A stretch of DNA of 64,000 nt, from NCBI GenBank assembly GCA_047614505.1, contig JBLHGQ010000001.1:1-64000 (forward strand). The letters run 5' to 3'. Numbering within the stretch: the stretch's first letter is position 1; the number at the start of each line of letters is the position of its first letter. Origin of the DNA: JABDJL01 sp047614505. GTDB taxonomy: Bacteria > Pseudomonadota > Gammaproteobacteria > Xanthomonadales > SZUA-36. The notes under the pieces were generated by a model. It was given only the letters and a program-made list of their open reading frames with translations, was not told the origin of the DNA and made no database searches. This document shows, in pieces, positions 26,233 through 35,540 of this stretch. The translations under genes were made by a program, and so were the position numbers.

Positions 26233-27120
26233 ATGAACAATGGGCGGGCTGTTTGGCCCGCTTTTGTTGCGGCTACCTTTACGCTACTGCTTTGGAGCGG
26301 AACCGCCATCGCAAATAAATTTGCGGTGATGCACATGGATGCACTTTCCGCAGGAATTCTCCGCTCAATGATTGCTGGTAGTTTGGCCCTGGTAATTGCC
26401 CTTGTTCTCCGCTTGCCGTTTCCGGCGAGAGGTAAAGATCGGCTATTGTTACTGATTTCCGGCGTAACCTCATTTGCAGTCTGGCCCATGCTATTAAGCC
26501 TGGGAATTGGCCGTACCACTGCGGGACATGCGGCAGTGATTATGGCAATGATCCCCATATTGACAGTCCTTATTGCCTCTGTAATTGCGCGCAAGGTTCC
26601 TGCCCTATTGTGGTGGATAGGGGCAGGTATTGCCCTGGTCGCCACGATGACTCTGATAGGAAATCGCCAGTATGCCAGTGTAGATTCCAGTGCCTGGGGG
26701 GACATGGTGGTACTTTTTGGCTGTCTGAGTTGTGCATCAGGGTATGTGGCAGGTGGCACGCTTTCACCAAAAATCGGTACGGCTGCAACCACGTTTTGGG
26801 GTCTTTCAATGGCTCTGATGGTTCTAATTCCGTCATTTCTGTTGGTATATGCACGCACGGATTGGGCAACTGTGCCGTTTGAGGCCTGGGCAGGTATCGC
26901 CTGGATGGCCTTTATGTCGTCGCTAACAGGCTACGCTTTGTGGTTTTTCGCGCTTGGCCGAGCTGGTATTGAGCGGATATCGACATTACAACTGGCCATG
27001 CCAGTTTTGACTCTGGTTGCTGCAGCCTTGCTCCTTGACGAAACGCTTAGCCTGTTTATTGGCCTGGTATGCGTTGCGGTCGTCGTAGGTACCTGGCTGG
27101 CACAACGTAATGCAAATTGA
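26233..27120 (+). CDS. EamA-family DMT transporter
   Basis: The protein of about 295 residues has ten membrane helices in two EamA repeats of five, as in RhaT/YdcZ-type drug/metabolite exporters. Typical elements are LLLWSGTAIANKFAV in helix 1 and GRTTAGHAAVIMAMIPILTV in the first repeat. The second repeat ends with ERISTLQLAMPVLTLVAAAL and LDETLSLFIG. The substrate cannot be told from sequence. An ATG at 26209 would add eight residues; neither start has a strong ribosome site. Confidence 0.88.
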   Translation: MNNGRAVWPAFVAATFTLLLWSGTAIANKFAVMHMDALSAGILRSMIAGSLALVIALVLRLPFPARGKDRLLLLISGVTSFAVWPMLLSLGIGRTTAGHAAVIMAMIPILTVLIASVIARKVPALLWWIGAGIALVATMTLIGNRQYASVDSSAWGDMVVLFGCLSCASGYVAGGTLSPKIGTAATTFWGLSMALMVLIPSFLLVYARTDWATVPFEAWAGIAWMAFMSSLTGYALWFFALGRAGIERISTLQLAMPVLTLVAAALLLDETLSLFIGLVCVAVVVGTWLAQRNAN

Positions 27121-27391
27121 GGGTAAGCCCAGTGGGAGATAAAAATGCAAAACATGAAAGAACCCAGTGACATGGTACTGGTCTGTTACAAAAATGTTTA
27201 GCTGTTAATAGGTCAGCATGGCTTGGCTCACCAGAGCTGCTGAAAAACCGGGTATTCCGTATACTCAACAATTAGTGGCGTCAGTGCAGCACCTCGAATA
27301 GATGGCTCTGAACCCATTTACGAACTATTTGGTTATGGAGTCGGCGTAAGATTCGACTTTTTGAACAACTTTATATTGAGTGAGGCAAAAA

Positions 27392-30300
27392 ATGAGCGGC
27401 AACAACCAACATTATATTTACATGAAGGCGAACATCTTTGCTTGTGTGTTACTTGTCTGCGCCGGCTCAGCTCTGGCTGTTGAAGAGGAAACGATCGGTG
27501 AGGCTGCGGGTGGTTTGAAAATGCGCAGCATCGGGCCCGCGTTGATGGGTGGTCGTATCGCCGATATTGCTGTACACCCTTTCAACAGCAGTGTCTGGTA
27601 TGTCGCCGCAGGTTCCGGTGGTGTCTGGAAAACCAGTAATGCCGGTGTTACATGGCAGGCGATATTTGATAGTCAGGGCTCGTATTCGATCGGTGATGTC
27701 ACGATAGATAAGCGTAATCCGGATGTGGTCTGGGTTGGTACCGGCGAAAACATCAGTGGCCGCCATGTTGGTTGGGGAGACGGTGTTTACAAGAGTACAG
27801 ACGCAGGTAGAACGTGGACCAACATGGGTCTGAAGCAGTCCGAACATATTGGGAAAATCTTGATAGACCCCCGTGATAGCGATGTGATTTATGTCGCATC
27901 GGAAGGCCCATTGTGGTCTGCAGGTGGTGAAAGAGGGCTTTACCAGTCTCGAGATGGCGGCAGCAACTGGGCGTTAATCCTCGAAATCGATGAAAACACA
28001 GGAATAACTGATATTGAGTTTCATCCTGCAAATCCGGATATCGTTTATGCCGCAGCCTATGAGCGTCGCCGGCATGTATGGGGTCTTATGGCTGGTGGCA
28101 CCAATGGCGGCATCTACAAATCAGGCGATGCAGGTGCTAACTGGAAAAAACTGGCGAAAGGTCTACCTGAGGTTGATGTAGGGAAAATCGGTCTGGAAGT
28201 GACGAAAGCTGACCCCTCTTTGGTTTACGCGACCATTGAATCCGATGACGAGAACAAGGGCTTTTATCGTTCTACCGACCAGGGCGAGAGTTGGGAGAAA
28301 AGAAACAGTTACATATCAGGAGGCACCGGCCCTCACTATTACATGGAGTTGACCGCCTCTCAGCAGACTTCAGACCTGGTGTTCCAGATGGATGTCTTTA
28401 TGCAAGTCACCCGGGATGGTGGCAGCAACTTTGATTACCTGGGTACAGGGCGCGAAAAGCACAGCGACAATCATGCATTTTGGATTGACCCACAAAACGA
28501 CCTCCATGTGCTGGCTGGCACTGATGCCGGGCTATACGAGAGTTTTGATCAGGGCACGACCTGGCGCCACTTTCCCAACCTGCCCATATCGCAGTTCTAC
28601 AAAGTAGCGGTTGATAACGACCTTCCGTTTTACAACCTTCTTGGCGGTACTCAGGATCTGGGCACACTTTTTGGTCCTTCCCGAACCATGACAACTGAAG
28701 GCGTGCGAAACCAGGATTGGTATGTGCCGCTGGGTGCCGATGGTTATGCAGTAACATTCGATCCGCAAGACTCGAATATTTCCTATATGGAATATCAACA
28801 GGGTTATATGTTCCGCCATCATCGGGAAAGTAACGAACTGGTTCAAATCCAGCCACAACCAGCGCCGGGTGATGCGCCGGAACGGTGGAATTGGGATACA
28901 CCTATTGTCGTCAGTCCGCATGAGTCATCTCGAATCTACACTGGCTCACAACGTGTCTGGCGAAGTGAAACCCGGGGAGATTCCTGGCAGGCCATCAGCG
29001 ATGATTTAACCACCAATAAAAACCGTTATGAATTCGGGTACAAGGGCCGTGTGTGGAGTGTGGACGCCTTGCATGACAATGGGGCCATGTCGAAGTATTC
29101 GACATTGACCTCGATTTCGGAATCACCGCTTACCGAAGGAATTATTTACACAGGATCGGATGATGGTTTGATTCATGTGACCACTAATGGTGGAAGTGAC
29201 TGGCAACAAACCACGCCGCTTCCAGATGTCCCGCCACTTTCGTTTATCAACGATATTGAGGCATCTTTGTTTGATGCAGATTCCGTTTTTGTGGTCGCTG
29301 ACGCACACAAAGTTGGCAATTACTCCCCCTATGTATTTGCCAGTTCCAACCGGGGACGTAACTGGCGATCTATTTCCGGAGATCTTCCCGATGGCACGAT
29401 TGTCTGGGCTGTTCAGCAGGATCATGTGAACGAAAACCTGCTGTTTCTGGGCACGGAGTTTGGTGTTTATTTCACCTTTAACGGGGGTGCAAACTGGCAC
29501 AAAGCCGGGGGCACCCCAACCATTGCCTTTCGCGATATCAAAATACAACGTCGTGACAACGATTTGGTTGGAGCAACTTTCGGGCGTGGGATTTACGTTC
29601 TCGACGACTATTCCGCTCTGCGATCCATGGCAGAGCCCGGCTTTGGCAATGGTGCCAGCCTTTTTCCAATCCGGGACGCCTGGTGGTACATCCCTTCTGC
29701 GCCTGGACAGGCGGCGGGTATTCCAACGCTCGGCAGTGACAGCTTTGCTGCGCCCAATCCGGATTTCGGTGCAACCATAACTTATTTCTTGAATGAGAAG
29801 TTTGAGACTGCCAAAGACATGCGAAGGGCTGAAGAAAAAACCATTGCCGGGAACGGAGGGGATGTTCAGTTTCCTGGATGGCAGCGTTTAACCAGCGAGT
29901 CTCTGGAAGCTTCGCCACGGGTACTTGTGCTTATCAGTGACGGCGATAACAAACCGGTTCGCTGGCTGGAAGCCGCCAATGAGAAAGGAACCCATCGCTT
30001 GAGTTGGGATTTGAGGTATCCGGCAGCGGATGCCATTGACTTGAATACACCGGAGTTTCTTCCGCCTTGGGCGGACACGCCACAAGGCCCACTGGTTGCG
30101 CCGGGAGAGTATTCAGCTCAGATGTATGCCATTTCAAATGGTCAGTCATCTCCATTAGCCGAAGCTCAGGTGTTTAGTGTAAAACCCGTTCGCGCATTGA
30201 AAAATGGTATCCATTACGCAGATGTTGCCAGCTATCAGCGCGATACTGCTGACCTGATGCTCAAGGTTAATCATGCAGGAGAGGAGCTTGGTCGTAGCCA

Positions 30301-30655
30301 GGAGTTGTTGCTTCATATGAAGGCCGCGGCAATTGCGGCCCCGCAAGCGACGGCATCACTCTTTACCCGTTTGGACGACCTCGGTGCAGAACTAAGCAAA
30401 TTAAGCACCCGCCTCAGTGGAGATAGTGTCAGAGGTGGCTTAAATGTGAACGCTTCGCCTTCAATCAGTGGACGCGCCTATAACGCGGCTAATACCTGGC
30501 AAACCACACATCCTGCTACAGCAACACAACGGTCAGACTTCGAAATTGCAAAGAAAGACCTGGCAGTTTTTTTGGATGATCTAAATACCGTTCTGGCTGA
30601 TCAGTCTAGCCTGGAAGCTGAACTGACAACAGTTGGTGCGCCAAGCTGGCGTTGA
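27392..30655 (+). CDS. Large secreted BNR/VPS10-type beta-propeller protein
   Basis: The 1087-residue protein has a signal peptide (KANIFACVLLVCAGSALA, after a hydrophilic N-terminal leader) followed by two seven-bladed-type propellers made of sortilin/BNR repeats. Asp-box motifs recur about every 50-60 residues (SNAGVTW, STDAGRTW, SRDGGSNW, SGDAGANW, STDQGESW, SFDQGTTW, TNGGSDW, SNRGRNW). The last 300 residues hold a beta-sandwich and a helical tail. Such proteins are common in marine heterotrophs; some act as glycosidase-like or surface-binding proteins, but no catalytic residue is evident. GAGG lies 7 bases before the ATG at 27392. Confidence 0.85.
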   Translation: MSGNNQHYIYMKANIFACVLLVCAGSALAVEEETIGEAAGGLKMRSIGPALMGGRIADIAVHPFNSSVWYVAAGSGGVWKTSNAGVTWQAIFDSQGSYSIGDVTIDKRNPDVVWVGTGENISGRHVGWGDGVYKSTDAGRTWTNMGLKQSEHIGKILIDPRDSDVIYVASEGPLWSAGGERGLYQSRDGGSNWALILEIDENTGITDIEFHPANPDIVYAAAYERRRHVWGLMAGGTNGGIYKSGDAGANWKKLAKGLPEVDVGKIGLEVTKADPSLVYATIESDDENKGFYRSTDQGESWEKRNSYISGGTGPHYYMELTASQQTSDLVFQMDVFMQVTRDGGSNFDYLGTGREKHSDNHAFWIDPQNDLHVLAGTDAGLYESFDQGTTWRHFPNLPISQFYKVAVDNDLPFYNLLGGTQDLGTLFGPSRTMTTEGVRNQDWYVPLGADGYAVTFDPQDSNISYMEYQQGYMFRHHRESNELVQIQPQPAPGDAPERWNWDTPIVVSPHESSRIYTGSQRVWRSETRGDSWQAISDDLTTNKNRYEFGYKGRVWSVDALHDNGAMSKYSTLTSISESPLTEGIIYTGSDDGLIHVTTNGGSDWQQTTPLPDVPPLSFINDIEASLFDADSVFVVADAHKVGNYSPYVFASSNRGRNWRSISGDLPDGTIVWAVQQDHVNENLLFLGTEFGVYFTFNGGANWHKAGGTPTIAFRDIKIQRRDNDLVGATFGRGIYVLDDYSALRSMAEPGFGNGASLFPIRDAWWYIPSAPGQAAGIPTLGSDSFAAPNPDFGATITYFLNEKFETAKDMRRAEEKTIAGNGGDVQFPGWQRLTSESLEASPRVLVLISDGDNKPVRWLEAANEKGTHRLSWDLRYPAADAIDLNTPEFLPPWADTPQGPLVAPGEYSAQMYAISNGQSSPLAEAQVFSVKPVRALKNGIHYADVASYQRDTADLMLKVNHAGEELGRSQELLLHMKAAAIAAPQATASLFTRLDDLGAELSKLSTRLSGDSVRGGLNVNASPSISGRAYNAANTWQTTHPATATQRSDFEIAKKDLAVFLDDLNTVLADQSSLEAELTTVGAPSWR

Positions 30656-30781
30656 TCGCGGATTGTTTGTTTATGGATTCGAATTACTAGCGGGAGAATT
30701 ACGATTATGTTGCATCTGTTGTCTCATTTATCGCGCCAATGTTGAGCGTCAGCACAGTTTCCATCCGAACAGGACAAAGCT

Positions 30782-32275
30782 TTGATCATCCGTTTTAAAG
30801 GTCAAACTCCGGAAAACCAACAAAATCTGCTGATTCTTGTATTTCTTTGCCTATGTTTTGTTGTCATCCGTTTTTACCTGCTGCAGTCGACTGACAATGT
30901 ACTGATCTGGTTCGACTCCGTCACCTACGCGAGCATCGCAAAACAGCCGGTCTGGTCCAGGGAGTTCTGGTTTGGTGTTTCGCCTTCTTTCTACCCTTTT
31001 TTAATGAAGTATTTCTGGATACGGCCTGAACTCTCTTCACCAATTGCTTGCTGTCAGAGTTTTATCCCGGGCCTGACCATAATTCCCTTGAAACCATTAC
31101 CCGAAATGGATATTAAATTGGCTGAGTATGTTGTAGGTAGCTACTCTTTGGGATCTATCATGATTTTCCATTGGCTTATATCTGTGGTCAGTTGGATCGT
31201 ATTGGGGCTGAATGTATATCTGCGATTAAACAATAACGTTATGAAATGGATAGGAGTGATTTTCGTCTTTGCACTTGGCTGCGAAATATCCGTTGTGATC
31301 TGGGACCGGAATATCCTGACGGAGTCTATAAGTATTTCTTTTTTGGTATTGATTAGCGCCATGTTGATAAAGGGATTTGATAATAATTCTAAAAATCTTT
31401 TTATTATTCTTCTGCTTAGCCTGTTTTTATATCTCAATCTCCGGGTCACTCATCTCTATTTTCTGATTTTTACTTCGATTTGGTTGTTTGTTGTGATGTA
31501 CCGGATCAGGAAATTTTCATGGATAGCGACCCTGGCTTTGTTTGTAACTCTATTATTTGCAGTCAATCAGTACATCATGTTTAAGGCCGATCGCAGCATT
31601 ACGCCTATTCGAAGCATTGTGTCCTCACGCATCATGTCGCCTGGATTTGAGGATATCAGGTCCTACTTTGAGTCAAATGGAATGCCTTCAATCCCAGACC
31701 CAATCATTGGGCAACTCTGGTTTGCTCCCTATGCTGACTATCCGGACCTTGATTATTGGATCAAGAATGACGCGAGTGCGCTCTATCAAAAGTATCTGCT
31801 TACCCACCCAGGTTATTTTTTCCTGAAGCCTTTTACCCGGTACAACATTGCCAACAAAAGCCTGCCGGATGTTTTTACCCCGAATCTGAATTGGCAGATT
31901 CCGGACAAGCAGAAAGGCCTGAACCTGTTTTTTTCTGACCGGATATTGTGGTTACTGATTGTTTTTCCGGCGATATTACTGCTTCAGTATGTCCGCAAGC
32001 GGCCTCTGTTGGTTAACGGGCATCTAGTGGCTCTGGGTGCATTTCTCATGGTTTCCGGTTTTTTACTGGGGCTCATCAATTGGCATGGTGATCTGGTTGA
32101 ATTAAATCGGCACATTACACCCTCGATGTTACAGGTGAGACTTGGACTGCTGCTGTTAGTTTTTGGAATGCTCGATTTTTATCCGAAACACAACACAGCA
32201 AAGGACGAAACCGGACAGATGGACGCGGAGCAGGCTAATTCAGCGAACGTCAACACTCAATCCGGCGCGAGTTAA
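30782..32275 (+). CDS. GT-C-like polytopic membrane protein
   Basis: This 497-residue protein has about ten membrane helices. The first periplasmic loop (VLIWFDSVTYASIAKQPVWS, then FYPFLMKYFW) has the Asp and aromatic pattern of GT39-like GT-C glycosyltransferases. There is no ATG in frame; a TTG at 30782 is preceded by AGGA at a good distance, so TTG is taken as the start. It may transfer a lipid-linked sugar, but the family assignment is by topology and loop pattern only. The C-terminal tail is Asn/Ala-rich and cytoplasmic. Confidence 0.6.
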   Translation: MIIRFKGQTPENQQNLLILVFLCLCFVVIRFYLLQSTDNVLIWFDSVTYASIAKQPVWSREFWFGVSPSFYPFLMKYFWIRPELSSPIACCQSFIPGLTIIPLKPLPEMDIKLAEYVVGSYSLGSIMIFHWLISVVSWIVLGLNVYLRLNNNVMKWIGVIFVFALGCEISVVIWDRNILTESISISFLVLISAMLIKGFDNNSKNLFIILLLSLFLYLNLRVTHLYFLIFTSIWLFVVMYRIRKFSWIATLALFVTLLFAVNQYIMFKADRSITPIRSIVSSRIMSPGFEDIRSYFESNGMPSIPDPIIGQLWFAPYADYPDLDYWIKNDASALYQKYLLTHPGYFFLKPFTRYNIANKSLPDVFTPNLNWQIPDKQKGLNLFFSDRILWLLIVFPAILLLQYVRKRPLLVNGHLVALGAFLMVSGFLLGLINWHGDLVELNRHITPSMLQVRLGLLLLVFGMLDFYPKHNTAKDETGQMDAEQANSANVNTQSGAS

Positions 32276-32307
32276 CAAATTCTGATACTTGTTTTAAGTC
32301 CGAAATG

Positions 32308-32721
32308 GTGCATAAGCTATACCTGAATGACGAACGTCTGGTGATTACGTTTTAAGCCTTTGCAGTTCTTGCAGTGATAATTTCCGGCCCCGGTCTTTAC
32401 GCGATGGCATTGTTTACCATGCCCAAGCGCACCCGGGAAATTGGATTGAGGAAAGTTATGGGTGCGAAAGTGATGGAAATTATTCAATTGCTGCTTTGGC
32501 AGTTTTCCAAGCCGGTTGTTATAGCCAATCTGATAGCCTGGCCGCTTGCCTGGTATCTCCTCAAGGACTGGCTGGATGGCTTCGTTTATCGAATCGAGCT
32601 GAGTCCGATGTTTTTCCTCACTGCTAGTATCATCACGTTGTTGCTTGCTTGGGTCACAGTGATCGGACACGCGTGGAAGGTCGCGAAAAGAAATCCGATA
32701 GATGCCTTACGTTACGAATAA
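32308..32721 (+). pseudogene. C-terminal remnant of an FtsX/MacB-type ABC permease
   Basis: The frame encodes VHKLYLNDERLVITF, then an in-frame TAA at 32353-32355, then AFAVLAVIISGPGLYAMALF, TREIGLRKVMGAKVMEIIQL and an end with NPIDALRYE. This is the last roughly 135 residues of an FtsX-domain permease of the MacB type, including the REIGxRKxxGA signature. The remaining 600 or more residues are missing and the stop breaks what is left. No ATPase gene is adjacent. It is a dead remnant of a lipoprotein or peptide export system. Confidence 0.8.
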
Positions 32722-32860
32722 GGCAGGTTTCTAAACCGCGCTAAACGATGTAGCTGGGTATTTTAAAGACCCTAAATGCTGGCAGGCCTCATATGTTGAT
32801 TATCTGGATTTATCCAAGTTTCAGATTGCAAAACAGTTTCAGTTTCTGGCTGGGAACTGG

Positions 32861-33244
32861 TCATTCGCAACCGCTGACAATGCGGCGGCGGTCAAGAAAC
32901 GTGCCTACAGCGTAAGAAAGAATGCCTGCGCCTGCACCTGTAACGATTGCTTCGGTAAACACCGAGCCGAACATGCCCGGGTGAAACAGGTAATCGACCA
33001 CAGTGGTCATTACACCCAGAATAAAAGCAATCAAGCCACGTCTATGTGTTTTCGATAACACAACTGCAATGGCTGCGACTGCTCCTGCTGTGAAACCGGT
33101 CTGGGACGCGATGATCAAATGGCTCACCCCTATTGTTAACACATTACCCTGTACCATTGTGATCAGGCAGGCGACAGTCGCCTCTGATATATTTTCTACA
33201 AATGGACTGACTTTATTGTTCATGGTTGAAGGCAATTTTCTCAT
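32861..33244 (-). CDS. Small membrane protein, unknown
   Basis: The 127-residue protein has three to four hydrophobic segments (residues about 24-45, 48-66, 70-88 and 95-113) rich in Gly/Ala/Val, and a short basic C-terminus (FLDRRRIVSG). No family was recognised. The start is ATG 33244, with AAGAGG just upstream; ATG 33223 is the alternative. Its first codons (MRKLP) lie in DNA that is about 79 percent identical to the end of the nearby GST gene, so its upstream region is partly borrowed sequence. Confidence 0.55.
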   Translation of the reverse strand: MRKLPSTMNNKVSPFVENISEATVACLITMVQGNVLTIGVSHLIIASQTGFTAGAVAAIAVVLSKTHRRGLIAFILGVMTTVVDYLFHPGMFGSVFTEAIVTGAGAGILSYAVGTFLDRRRIVSGCE

Positions 33245-33300
33245 AACCTCTTTGAATAAAACCGAGTCTATCAGGGAATGTAGGCATGCTTGCAGGTTTG
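33229..33300. repeat. Partial copy of the GST gene 3' end
   Basis: About 57 of 72 positions match 33840-33911, which codes for the last part of the GST on the minus strand. The best block is CGAGTNNATCAGGGAATGTAG followed by TGCAGGTTTG. Both copies have the same orientation. This piece lies just before repeat copy 1 (33323). Confidence 0.7.
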
Positions 33301-33322
33301 TCCTGGTGCCGATGCTACTTGG

Positions 33323-33612
33323 AAATCAAGATTATTCAGTTAAATAGCACAACGCCTTGAGTCAAATCCTTATGAACTCAAGACGTTGCCGATGAACTAC
33401 CGGAAGTCAAATCCCTATGATCTTAAGGCGGCGATGAGAAAGTAACCGAATGCTGTCAGCTTCTCTTGCCCTAGCGATTTTAAGATTGGAGTCTGGGGGA
33501 GATCACCTAAAACCACAGTCACATTATTATTTAACGCCGGGGAACGGAATACTGTAAATTTTGCCAGACATGGCCTGTAATTTTACCGGCAATAAAAACA
33601 AGACAGGCACAA
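33323..33612. repeat. 290-nt repeat, copy 1
   Basis: This segment aligns with 36845-37134 over its whole length in direct orientation, roughly 80 percent identical by eye, with few gaps. It does not code for protein. It begins with AAATCAAGATTATT, contains two tandem hairpins with the shared loop TCAAATCCYTATG (33350-33428) and a third smaller one (33436-33465), and ends near ACCGGCAATAAAAAC. The two copies bracket the operon DUF898-M48-GST-zinc ribbon. Confidence 0.85.
33350..33428 (+). ncRNA. Candidate structured RNA: tandem hairpins in repeat copy 1
   Basis: Hairpin A: 33350-33362 pairs with 33376-33388 (12 bp plus one C-A mismatch) around the 13-base loop CAAATCCTTATGA. Hairpin B: CCGGAAG (33400-33406) faces CTTAAGG (33422-33428), five pairs plus tandem G-A, around TCAAATCCCTATGAT. 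The loops agree but the stems differ. Strand is arbitrary because no promoter is clear. Confidence 0.45.
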
Positions 33613-33651
33613 ACCGATCGTGTCGTTTTTCTTACGAGTGGGAAGTGGGTG

Positions 33652-33774
33652 TTATGTTTTTGCTGCAATCATTAGGTCTTTTTTTTCGTGTGCACATTCA
33701 GGGCATATGAAGCTTCCCTGGTCCAGATAAGTGTAGCTGGAACCACAATTAGGGCAACAGGGTAAATTGCTCAA
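33652..33774 (-). CDS. 40-residue zinc ribbon, truncated YjdM/PhnA-like
   Basis: A TTG at 33774 preceded by GGGGAAAG starts a 40-residue frame with four Cys in two knuckles (CCPNC and CPEC, the latter in FICPECAHE). It matches the N-terminal zinc ribbon of YjdM (PhnA), whose usual length is about 110 residues; the C-terminal domain is absent. It is the last gene of the DUF898-M48-GST operon, 13 bases after the GST stop. It may be a functional mini-protein or a stub; the good ribosome site argues for translation. Confidence 0.6.
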   Translation of the reverse strand: MSNLPCCPNCGSSYTYLDQGSFICPECAHEKKDLMIAAKT

Positions 33775-33787
33775 AACTTTCCCCGGT

Positions 33788-34453
33788 TCAGTTTGAATAA
33801 AAAGGCCGAACAATTAAGGCGGGCGCACCTTTGTACCAGAAAGGCAATTTATTCATAACACCCGTAAACAATAGCGAGTTAATCAGGGAATGTAGCCAGG
33901 CCTGCAGGTTTGGATAAGGGGCCTGATCGAACCAGGCTATATCGATCATTGAAAACTGGCGGATGAAAGGGAACACCGCTACATCCGAGAAAGTTATCTG
34001 ATCGCCAAAAAGATATGGCTGGCTCTCCAGTTCGGACTCAAGTTGCTGCAAAAACCTTTCGCCCTGGGTGCGGTAATGCGCAGGTGTTTTTTCCGGGAAC
34101 CGGTCGGCGTACTTGTAGTGATCAAGGTGAACCTTGAAGTTGAAATCATTTTCCTCAAGTAAGGCATGAGCCTGATCCGCCAATTCCTCACGCCACCAAC
34201 GATCCGGGTCATTTTGTCGTAGCGCCCAGTGCATAACATCCGCGCTTTCGTTAATAACATCACCATCGGGGAGAACCAACACTGGAACGGAACCTTTCGC
34301 AGACACTTTGAGCATCGAGGCAGGTTTGTCCTTTAGTGATACCTCGCGAAGTTCAAACTCGACGCCAGCGTAATTCAGGGTCATCCTTGCCCTGATCGCG
34401 TAGGGACAGCGATTGAATGAGTAGAGTATGGGCAGTTTTTGGCCAGTAATCAT
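33788..34453 (-). CDS. Glutathione S-transferase family protein
   Basis: The 221-residue protein has an N-terminal thioredoxin-like domain (YSFNRCPYAIRARMTLNYAG; Cys and Pro of CPYA at the active site) and a C-terminal all-helical domain (YLFGDQITFSDVAVFPFIRQ). VPVLVLPDGDVINESADVM carries the cis-Pro and the Glu-Ser that bind glutathione. It acts in the cytosol on unknown electrophiles or disulfides. Its start overlaps the M48 stop by 4 bases, which puts it in the DUF898-M48 operon. A diverged partial copy of its 3' end lies at 33229-33300. Confidence 0.9.
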   Translation of the reverse strand: MITGQKLPILYSFNRCPYAIRARMTLNYAGVEFELREVSLKDKPASMLKVSAKGSVPVLVLPDGDVINESADVMHWALRQNDPDRWWREELADQAHALLEENDFNFKVHLDHYKYADRFPEKTPAHYRTQGERFLQQLESELESQPYLFGDQITFSDVAVFPFIRQFSMIDIAWFDQAPYPNLQAWLHSLINSLLFTGVMNKLPFWYKGAPALIVRPFYSN

Positions 34454-35540
34454 TCCGACTCCGATTTTTCCAATTTTTCGTGCAAAATTTTAAATTCCTG
34501 CCAATCAATCTCTGACATGTCATACGAGCAGTTCTCGGCGCTGGCACCCAGATCGATCCTGGATTTCATGTTTGGGTGCGACGAAAGGTAATCCGGAAAT
34601 TGACTGTCGCTTATGTCATGAGACTCCGATAATTTGCTCATTAGGCTGGAAAAGCATTGCGCGGAGTAACCCTGGGATTCCAACATGTGCAGTGCAAACT
34701 GATCCGCTTCAGATTCCAGATTTCTTGAATACGAAAGTTGCTGCAATAGAGATGGAACGCCGACCAGGATGACATCTGTAACCATACTCAGGTCTCCCAA
34801 TATCCAACTCAGTACCATACTCATTCCGGCAGTCTGTACAACGTTTCGCATGGAGTGGTTGTGAAAAACATGTCCCACTTCGTGAGCCAAAACCGCGGCA
34901 ATTTCACCATCGTGTTCGATTAGAGCGACAAGTTCATCTTAATGATCACTGTCCCGCCGGGTAAGGCTAAAGCATTTGCACCTATCATGGCTCCTTTTCT
35001 GAACAATAATTCAGTATCATCGGCCCATGAAAACTTTTCATAAAGTTCGGATATCTGGCTCTGAAATTGCTCATTTATTTCAGTTGGCTCAGTCAATTGT
35101 TCATCCAGCATCTGGATGATCTCATTATCAAGGCGATTCTTAACTGAGTCGGGTATGGTTGCTGCAAGAGGCTTGGCAATCACAGGCATACCTACCGTGA
35201 ACAGCAGGTAGAGGATAAATGGTATGGCAATCAATGCCAGCAAAACCCAGCGCCAGCTGTCTTCAAAGAAACTTACAATAGAGAAACCAGGAAGTTTTCC
35301 CTGCGATGCAAGCCATAAATCTATTGACCCATTGTCTGGGGTGGTAAATATTCCTCCATCAGGAAAACTGATTTTCCGATGAAGTTGTGCGAGTCGGTCT
35401 GATATCGCCAACTGGTCCAACTCAAATGTAAGCGATTTATCGAGATATTTTATCGTCGCTTCCTGATCCTTACACACCAGGGTTGCAGAAGTTGCAACTG
35501 AACTTCCACCGCCAAAATATTCGCCCTTAATTCTGATCAT
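34450..35540 (-). pseudogene. M48 family metallopeptidase, frameshifted near 34939
   Basis: Two adjacent frames make one gene. The first (35540-34920) has a soluble N-terminal domain, a membrane helix (WVLLALIAIPFILYLLF) and the segment GANALALPGGTVII, then drifts into MNLSL and stops. One extra base at 34938-34940 would continue it as DELVALIEHDGEIAAVLAHE and on into the second frame, which holds the zinc motif HEVGH (residue 3 onward) and the Glu of NLESEADQFAL. The repaired protein is about 362 residues, normal for the family. It is translationally coupled to DUF898 (TGATG at 35538-35542) and to GST. Confidence 0.8.

Noticed and set aside
27274..27373. A beta-barrel-like stretch (SAAPRIDGSEPIYELFGYGV) ahead of the BNR protein
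   Set aside because: It looks like an outer-membrane protein end, but it is only about 35 residues, has no stop-bounded context and could be chance.
33323..33612. CRISPR or integron attC site inside the 290-nt repeat
   Set aside because: There are only two loop repeats per copy with unequal stems, no cas or integrase genes and no conserved R'/R'' attC core.
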